Source: Lutibacter oricola
GTDB lineage: Bacteria; Bacteroidota; Bacteroidia; Flavobacteriales; Flavobacteriaceae
Assembly (NCBI RefSeq): GCF_900106565.1
Contig: NZ_FNNJ01000002.1
Span: 248,001 to 312,000 of the forward strand
Length of the DNA: 64,000 nt
Reading direction: 5' to 3'
In this document: positions 59,400-64,000 of the stretch, one piece after another
Numbering within the stretch: the stretch's first letter is position 1
How the letters are laid out: each line of letters begins with the position of its first letter
Position numbers and translations under genes: made by a program
Notes under the pieces: model-generated
Databases searched by the model: none
The model's input: only the letters and a program-made list of their open reading frames with translations
Told to the model about the DNA's origin: nothing

Positions 59400-62078
59400 A
59401 TGAAAAAAATCAATATTCTTTTCAGTTTAGTTCTTGCAGCAACATTTTTTGTTAGTTGCAATCAAGATTCAAATAAAGATAAGGAAGCTTTTTTCTCGAA
59501 GATTAGAACAGAGAGAATTCAGTCAGACCAATCTGTTGAATGGAAAAACTTCGGTCCAGGAATGTCTGGTTACTGCGAAGAATTTTGGTGTCATCCAACA
59601 GATGCAAACGTTATGTTTATGGGGCCAGATATGCACGTAAGTTATGGTACTTGGGATAACGGAAATTCTTGGCAAACTATTAAAGATTCTGACGGTTTAG
59701 GTCTTGAAATGAAAAGAGTATTAGATATAGAATTTTCATTTCAAAATCCTGATTTTGGAATGGCATTAGACTGGAACGGATGGGTTTATGAAACTAAAAA
59801 CAAAGGTCGTTCTTGGACTAAAACCAAAGAACTAGGAAAAAGTTATAAAGAAATAGGCATAGATCCTAACGATCCAGATTCGTTTAAAAAAGGTTGGTAT
59901 TTTGAACAAGAAGGAACTAGACACAGCGAGTTAGCAGTTGACCCAACTAACGAAAATATTTGGTTTGTTGGTGCTGGTGATTTTTGGAATGTAAAAAATA
60001 ATGTTAGAACCAGAAAAAAACCGAATGGAGTTGCGTTTAAATATGCTTCTTATGGATATATTTATAAATCTACAGATAAAGGGAAAACTTGGAAAAAAAT
60101 AACTCAAGGTTTACCTAAAAACACCGATGTTGGAAAAATTATTGTCAACCCAAATAACAATCAAAATGTTATTATGGCTACTAATGTTGGTTTGCTTCTT
60201 AGTTTTGATGGTGGTTTATCTTGGGAAAATACATCAAAAGGATTACCAAATAACTTGCCTCGAGATTTAACTTCATTTTATAATAAAAAAACAAAAGAGT
60301 TTGTGCTATTTTTAGTTGAACAAACAATGTACGAGCCAAAAGGTAAAAGTATTTCAACAAAAGGTGGCGTATTTAAAAGTACTAATGGAGGAAAAAATTG
60401 GGTGAGTATTACTGGAGATTTAGGTATTAATTTCAACAAAATAACCGATGCTTCACACCGGAATAATTATCACAAAGCACTAAGTATTTTTTTAGGTGAA
60501 AAATCAAAAGAAAAATATCCTGAGTTTCCAAAAAACACCTATTCAGCGTTTAATAAAATAGTTGTAAACCCATCAAATAAAAACGAAATTTATTTAGTGG
60601 CTAATCAACGTCACGATAGAAGTTTTGGTCCTGGTGATGCTTGGAAAACAGAAAATGGAGGAAAAACTTGGGTAATTTGTGCACGTTCTGGTGAATATTG
60701 GTTGAATAAAAAGGATGAAGCTTATTGGACTAGTAAAGGAAATCCTATTGGAGCAAATGTAGAATTTTCACACGTAAGCAGAGCTTATAAAGAACAAAAT
60801 GAAACTCGTTTTGGAAATAGATTTTTAGTAATCAATTCAAAAGGAGAAGTATTTATACAAATTGGTCAGCAAACACAACGATCTTCAGATAACGGTAAAA
60901 CTTGGCAACAAATAGATGATTTTGAAACTTCAAAAGGAAGTGGAAAATGGATTGGACGTGGCGATAGTAATTTACCAGGAAGGTTTATGTTACACGAAAC
61001 AGGAATTAAAGGAAGAAGATTGTTATGTAGCGGTGAACACGGTTTATGGCAAACAACAAGTTTAGATGGTTGGAAAGATAAACAAGCAGTTGCAGTAGAA
61101 CAAATTGATGGGCAAGTTCACGATCATAGCGGAATGCACGGACAACATTCTACTTCAACTGTGGCAGTTCATCCTAATGATCCTAATACCATTTTTACAT
61201 TAAGTTGGCGTCAAGAACACAGAGGAAAATTACGCAAAACTACCAATGGAGGAAAAACTTGGGAAAATATAGCAACCATTTTTGAAGCAAATAATGGACC
61301 TTGGCAATCAGTTGCTCCTCAAAACTCATTATTAATAGATCCTAAGAATCCTAATAATATGTATTTCTGTGCTACTAGTCATAAAATTTCTGAAATTGGC
61401 GGAAGTAAAGCACAAGAATTAACTAAAGGAGGTTATGGTTTTTACCGCTCTTTTGATGGTGGTTTAACTTGGAATTTGAGTAATGAAGGGTTTCATAAAG
61501 AGTTTAGCATAAGAAGAATTATTATGGATTCAGAAAATTCAGAAACCTTTTATGCTGCTTCTAATGATGACAATGGAGGTTTGTACATTTCAACAAATAA
61601 AGGAAATAATTGGAGCAAAATTAAAATTCCTTCAGAAATAAAAGCAGTTAATAATGTTTTTATAGATAGAAATACCAAAGATATTTTTATAAGTACAGGT
61701 AGAAGAAATGGAACTTATAAAGAAGGAGGTGTTTGGAGAAGTAAAAACAAGGGCAAAACTTGGGAACAAATTTTTAAAGCACCTTATGTTTGGCAAGCTG
61801 AAACCTCACCTTTAAATTCTAATATAATTGTGATTAGTGCTCCTGGTCAGATAGTTAGTAGAGCTACAGAATTTATGAATCCAGGAATTTATCTTTCAAA
61901 AGATGATGGAAAAAACTGGACTAAAATTAACAAAGGTTTAGGACAACAAGATAAAATTGTAGATGTAAAACCAGATCCTTATAACGAAGATGTTTTATGG
62001 AGTGCTTCTTGGGGTTCAGGTTGGCATATAGCGTACTTAAATAATTCAAAAGAAGGATATTTAGGTTCTAAAAATTAA
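59400..62078 (+). CDS. Large BNR/Asp-box repeat lipoprotein (copy 2)
   Basis: An 892-residue paralogue of the preceding protein: almost every block is shared (FGPGMSGY.EEFWCHPTD; MFMGPDMHVSYG; GLPNNLPRDLTSFYN; GQVHDHSG.HG.HS). Unlike copy 1 it has a lipobox (LAATFFVSC), so one copy is free or periplasmic and the other anchored. It has about 30 extra residues after the second Asp box (KEIGIDPNDPDSFKKGWYFE). Tandem duplication followed by a change of location suggests divided tasks on the same substrate. Substrate unknown. Confidence 0.8.
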   Translation: MKKINILFSLVLAATFFVSCNQDSNKDKEAFFSKIRTERIQSDQSVEWKNFGPGMSGYCEEFWCHPTDANVMFMGPDMHVSYGTWDNGNSWQTIKDSDGLGLEMKRVLDIEFSFQNPDFGMALDWNGWVYETKNKGRSWTKTKELGKSYKEIGIDPNDPDSFKKGWYFEQEGTRHSELAVDPTNENIWFVGAGDFWNVKNNVRTRKKPNGVAFKYASYGYIYKSTDKGKTWKKITQGLPKNTDVGKIIVNPNNNQNVIMATNVGLLLSFDGGLSWENTSKGLPNNLPRDLTSFYNKKTKEFVLFLVEQTMYEPKGKSISTKGGVFKSTNGGKNWVSITGDLGINFNKITDASHRNNYHKALSIFLGEKSKEKYPEFPKNTYSAFNKIVVNPSNKNEIYLVANQRHDRSFGPGDAWKTENGGKTWVICARSGEYWLNKKDEAYWTSKGNPIGANVEFSHVSRAYKEQNETRFGNRFLVINSKGEVFIQIGQQTQRSSDNGKTWQQIDDFETSKGSGKWIGRGDSNLPGRFMLHETGIKGRRLLCSGEHGLWQTTSLDGWKDKQAVAVEQIDGQVHDHSGMHGQHSTSTVAVHPNDPNTIFTLSWRQEHRGKLRKTTNGGKTWENIATIFEANNGPWQSVAPQNSLLIDPKNPNNMYFCATSHKISEIGGSKAQELTKGGYGFYRSFDGGLTWNLSNEGFHKEFSIRRIIMDSENSETFYAASNDDNGGLYISTNKGNNWSKIKIPSEIKAVNNVFIDRNTKDIFISTGRRNGTYKEGGVWRSKNKGKTWEQIFKAPYVWQAETSPLNSNIIVISAPGQIVSRATEFMNPGIYLSKDDGKNWTKINKGLGQQDKIVDVKPDPYNEDVLWSASWGSGWHIAYLNNSKEGYLGSKN

Positions 62079-62101
62079 AGAATTAATAAAAATTATATAA
62101 A

Positions 62102-63625
62102 ATGAAAATAAATAAACAGGTGTCGTTTCTAATGTTTCTTGCAGCGCTACTTATCGGAAGTTTTGGACAAGCACAAAATTCAAAACCAAATATAGTTGTA
62201 ATTTATTTAGACGATTTAGGCTACGGAGATTTAAGTGCTTACGGAGCAACTGAATTACAAACACCTAATATGGATGTTTTAGCAAATGATGGAGTTAAAT
62301 TTACAAATGGTTATGCAACTTCAGCAACTTGTACTCCAAGTCGTTATGGCTTATTAACAGGAGTATATCCTTGGAGAAATGCAAAGGCAAGAATTTTACC
62401 AGGTTCAGCCCCATTAATTATTTCAACAAAGCAAGAAACGTTACCAAAAATGTTGAAAAGAGCAGGATATCAAACTGCTATAGTTGGTAAATGGCATTTA
62501 GGTTTAGGTGCAGGAAATGTAAATTGGAATGAACACATTTCACCAGGGCCAAATGAAGTTGGTTTTGACGATGCGTATATTTTAGCAGCAACTCAAGATC
62601 GTACGCCAACAGTTTATATTAAAGACGGTTACATTGATGGTTTAGATAAAAAAGATCCAATTTATGTAAGTTATAAAAAGAATTTTGAAGGTGAACCAAC
62701 AGGAAAAGACAATCCTGAATTAACTACAATGAAATGGCATCACGGTCATAACCAAAGTATTGTAAATGGTATTCCTAGAATTGGATATATGAAAGGTGGA
62801 AAATCTGCTGTTTGGAGCGATATTGATATGGCAGATCATTTTTTAGCAAAAGCCCAAGCTTATGTTAAAAGTCATAAAAACAAGCCATTCTTTTTATACT
62901 ATGCTTTACAGCAACCACACGTTCCACGTACACCAAATCCTCGTTTTGTAGGTAAATCTGGAATGGGACCACGTGGAGATGTAATTTTAGAAGCTGATTG
63001 GTGTATAGGTGAATTTATGAAAACTCTAAAAGAAGAAGGAGTTTTGGAAAATACATTAGTTGTTTTTTCAAGTGATAACGGACCTGTTTTACAAGATGGT
63101 TATTATGATGATGCCATTGAAAAATTAGGAAAACATACACCTGCAGGTAAACTACGTGGAGGAAAATATAGTTTATTTGAAGCAGGTACTCGCGTACCTT
63201 TTATGGCGTATTGGAAAGGAACAATTAAACCTAAAGTATCTGATGCATTAGTTTGTCAAATCGATTTATTAGCTTCTTTATCTAAATTAGTTGGTGTTGA
63301 AGCAAAGAAAACAGATAGTGAAGATATGTTGGCAGAATTATTAGGAAAAAGTAAAAAAGGACGTAACAATTTAGTTATAGAAGCTGGAGGAAGAACGGCA
63401 TATAGAACTGGGGATTGGGCAATGATACCTCCTTATAAAGGAAAGCCACTAAGTTGGAATTCATTTATTGAAACAGGTATTTTACAAGACTTTCAATTAT
63501 ACAATTTGAAAAAAGATCTTGGTGAAACTAACAATTTAGCGAAATCAAATCCTAAAAAACTAAAGGAACTATTAGCTGAATTTGAAGCTATTAGAGGTAA
63601 GGATTATTCAAAAATGAAAAAATAG
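62102..63625 (+). CDS. Secreted type I sulfatase
   Basis: A 507-residue sulfatase with a signal peptide (AALLIGSFGQAQ). Metal ligands IVVIYLDDLGYGDLSAYG, the formylglycine motif ATSATCTPSRYGLLTG (Cys in C-T-P-S-R is the residue oxidised by an anaerobic or aerobic maturase), YQTAIVGKWHLGLG, and FSSDNGP further on. It removes sulfate esters from sugars in the periplasm. Neighbouring BNR proteins and a GH43-like gene point to a sulfated marine glycan, identity unknown. Confidence 0.92.
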   Translation: MKINKQVSFLMFLAALLIGSFGQAQNSKPNIVVIYLDDLGYGDLSAYGATELQTPNMDVLANDGVKFTNGYATSATCTPSRYGLLTGVYPWRNAKARILPGSAPLIISTKQETLPKMLKRAGYQTAIVGKWHLGLGAGNVNWNEHISPGPNEVGFDDAYILAATQDRTPTVYIKDGYIDGLDKKDPIYVSYKKNFEGEPTGKDNPELTTMKWHHGHNQSIVNGIPRIGYMKGGKSAVWSDIDMADHFLAKAQAYVKSHKNKPFFLYYALQQPHVPRTPNPRFVGKSGMGPRGDVILEADWCIGEFMKTLKEEGVLENTLVVFSSDNGPVLQDGYYDDAIEKLGKHTPAGKLRGGKYSLFEAGTRVPFMAYWKGTIKPKVSDALVCQIDLLASLSKLVGVEAKKTDSEDMLAELLGKSKKGRNNLVIEAGGRTAYRTGDWAMIPPYKGKPLSWNSFIETGILQDFQLYNLKKDLGETNNLAKSNPKKLKELLAEFEAIRGKDYSKMKK

Positions 63626-63631
63626 AAAACA

Positions 63632-64000
63632 ATGAAACAAATTTCAATTCTAGTACTTTTTATTACAGTGCTTTTTAGTTGTAATGAAGTTAAAAAAACA
63701 AAGGAAGTTAAAAGTAACATTTCAGAAGTTAAACATAAACCAGTAAAAATTGATGTAATTGTTCCTGAACACGGTATGGCAGATCCACATGCTTGGGTTG
63801 AAAATGATAGAGTTTATATTATTTGTGGTCACGATAAATCCTGGGATCCAACTTCTTCGTTTCCTATGGATAGATGGGAACTTTGGTCTTCTACAGATTT
63901 AATTAATTGGGAATTTCATAGAAATTTATTGCCGCAAGACACTTATATAGGTGACCAACCAAACTGCTGGGCTGGAGATATTTGCGAAAGAGATGGGAAA
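63632..64000 (+). CDS. GH43-like glycosidase lipoprotein, N-terminal part
   Basis: The first 123 residues. Lipobox (FITVLFSC) then HGMADPHAWVENDRVYIICG, RWELWSSTDLINWEFHRNLL and NCWAGDICERDGK. The Asp in ADPHAW and the pattern W.S.DL.NW are those of five-bladed propeller glycosidases (GH43/GH117 clan). The gene runs off the right edge, 7 bases after the sulfatase stop. Family is probable, substrate cannot be read. Confidence 0.75.
   Translation, partial: MKQISILVLFITVLFSCNEVKKTKEVKSNISEVKHKPVKIDVIVPEHGMADPHAWVENDRVYIICGHDKSWDPTSSFPMDRWELWSSTDLINWEFHRNLLPQDTYIGDQPNCWAGDICERDGK

Noticed and set aside
1..64000. CRISPR arrays, rRNA and tRNA genes
   Set aside because: No regularly spaced direct repeats and no recognisable rRNA or cloverleaf sequences were found on either strand.

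Overview
The window is AT-rich, has tightly packed genes and looks like the chromosome of a marine member of the Flavobacteriaceae (Bacteroidota). The signs are Bacteroidota promoters (TTTG, about 19 bases, TAnnTTTG), lipoproteins with short lipoboxes, an OmpA/TonB-type outer-membrane barrel, a type IX secretion (T9SS) C-terminal sorting domain, large serine recombinases with small mobilisation modules, and a sulfatase/BNR-repeat/glycosidase cluster typical of marine polysaccharide users.

Layout. Bases 1-9674 are ordinary chromosome: the start of ilvD, an S9 oligopeptidase, an AraC regulator, a SnoaL-like lipoprotein, an outer-membrane barrel protein, then an HxlR regulator divergent from a quinone-oxidoreductase-type gene. 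The next gene, a lipoprotein with two antibiotic-biosynthesis-monooxygenase (ABM) domains followed by an SMP-30-type beta-propeller, is cut in two. Its 5' part ends near 9674 and its 3' part resumes near 52329. The intervening 42.65 kb is an integrated mobile element.

The element, left to right: a large serine recombinase whose reading frame runs out through the left junction into host DNA; a small partner ORF and a divergent XRE regulator; a three-gene Lamassu/ABC-3C defence operon (DUF4297 nuclease, middle component, SMC-like ATPase); a PD-(D/E)XK nuclease-like orphan; a candidate oriT and a leftward mobilisation operon (relaxase broken at an A10 run, accessory protein, DUF2958, VirD4-like ATPase, several unknown membrane and lipoproteins); a 1,212-aa NACHT ATPase; a plasmid/IME-like block with RadC, two replication-organiser-like proteins and a RuvC-like protein; a second serine recombinase with its own small partner ORF and an intricate inverted-repeat leader; small unknown genes, a Dam methylase, a second RadC and a second coupling-type ATPase; a DDE transposase; and a DUF262 remnant. 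The right third (37.5-50.5 kb) is cargo: an O-antigen-ligase/TPR/esterase fusion, a transglutaminase-like protein, and a run of exported proteins. The exported proteins include a Sel1-repeat protein with a T9SS tail, a C39-like cysteine-peptidase protein on Asp-Pro linkers, a Cys/Asp-rich protein, possible cognate small partners and an orphan T9SS tail. A second DDE insertion sequence lies next to the right end.

After the element come the 3' half of the split gene, a nitroreductase, a repeat-rich S74-chaperone surface protein, an EF-hand protein, and a polysaccharide-type cluster of two large BNR-repeat proteins, a sulfatase and a GH43-like lipoprotein that runs off the window.

The best candidates for something new are the exported effector-like locus with its detached T9SS tail, the shared small ORFs beside both recombinases, the interleaved inverted repeats before the second recombinase, and the integrase whose C-terminus is set by where it integrates. 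No tRNA, rRNA or CRISPR array was seen, and no type IV secretion pilus/channel set, so the element looks mobilisable rather than self-transmissible.
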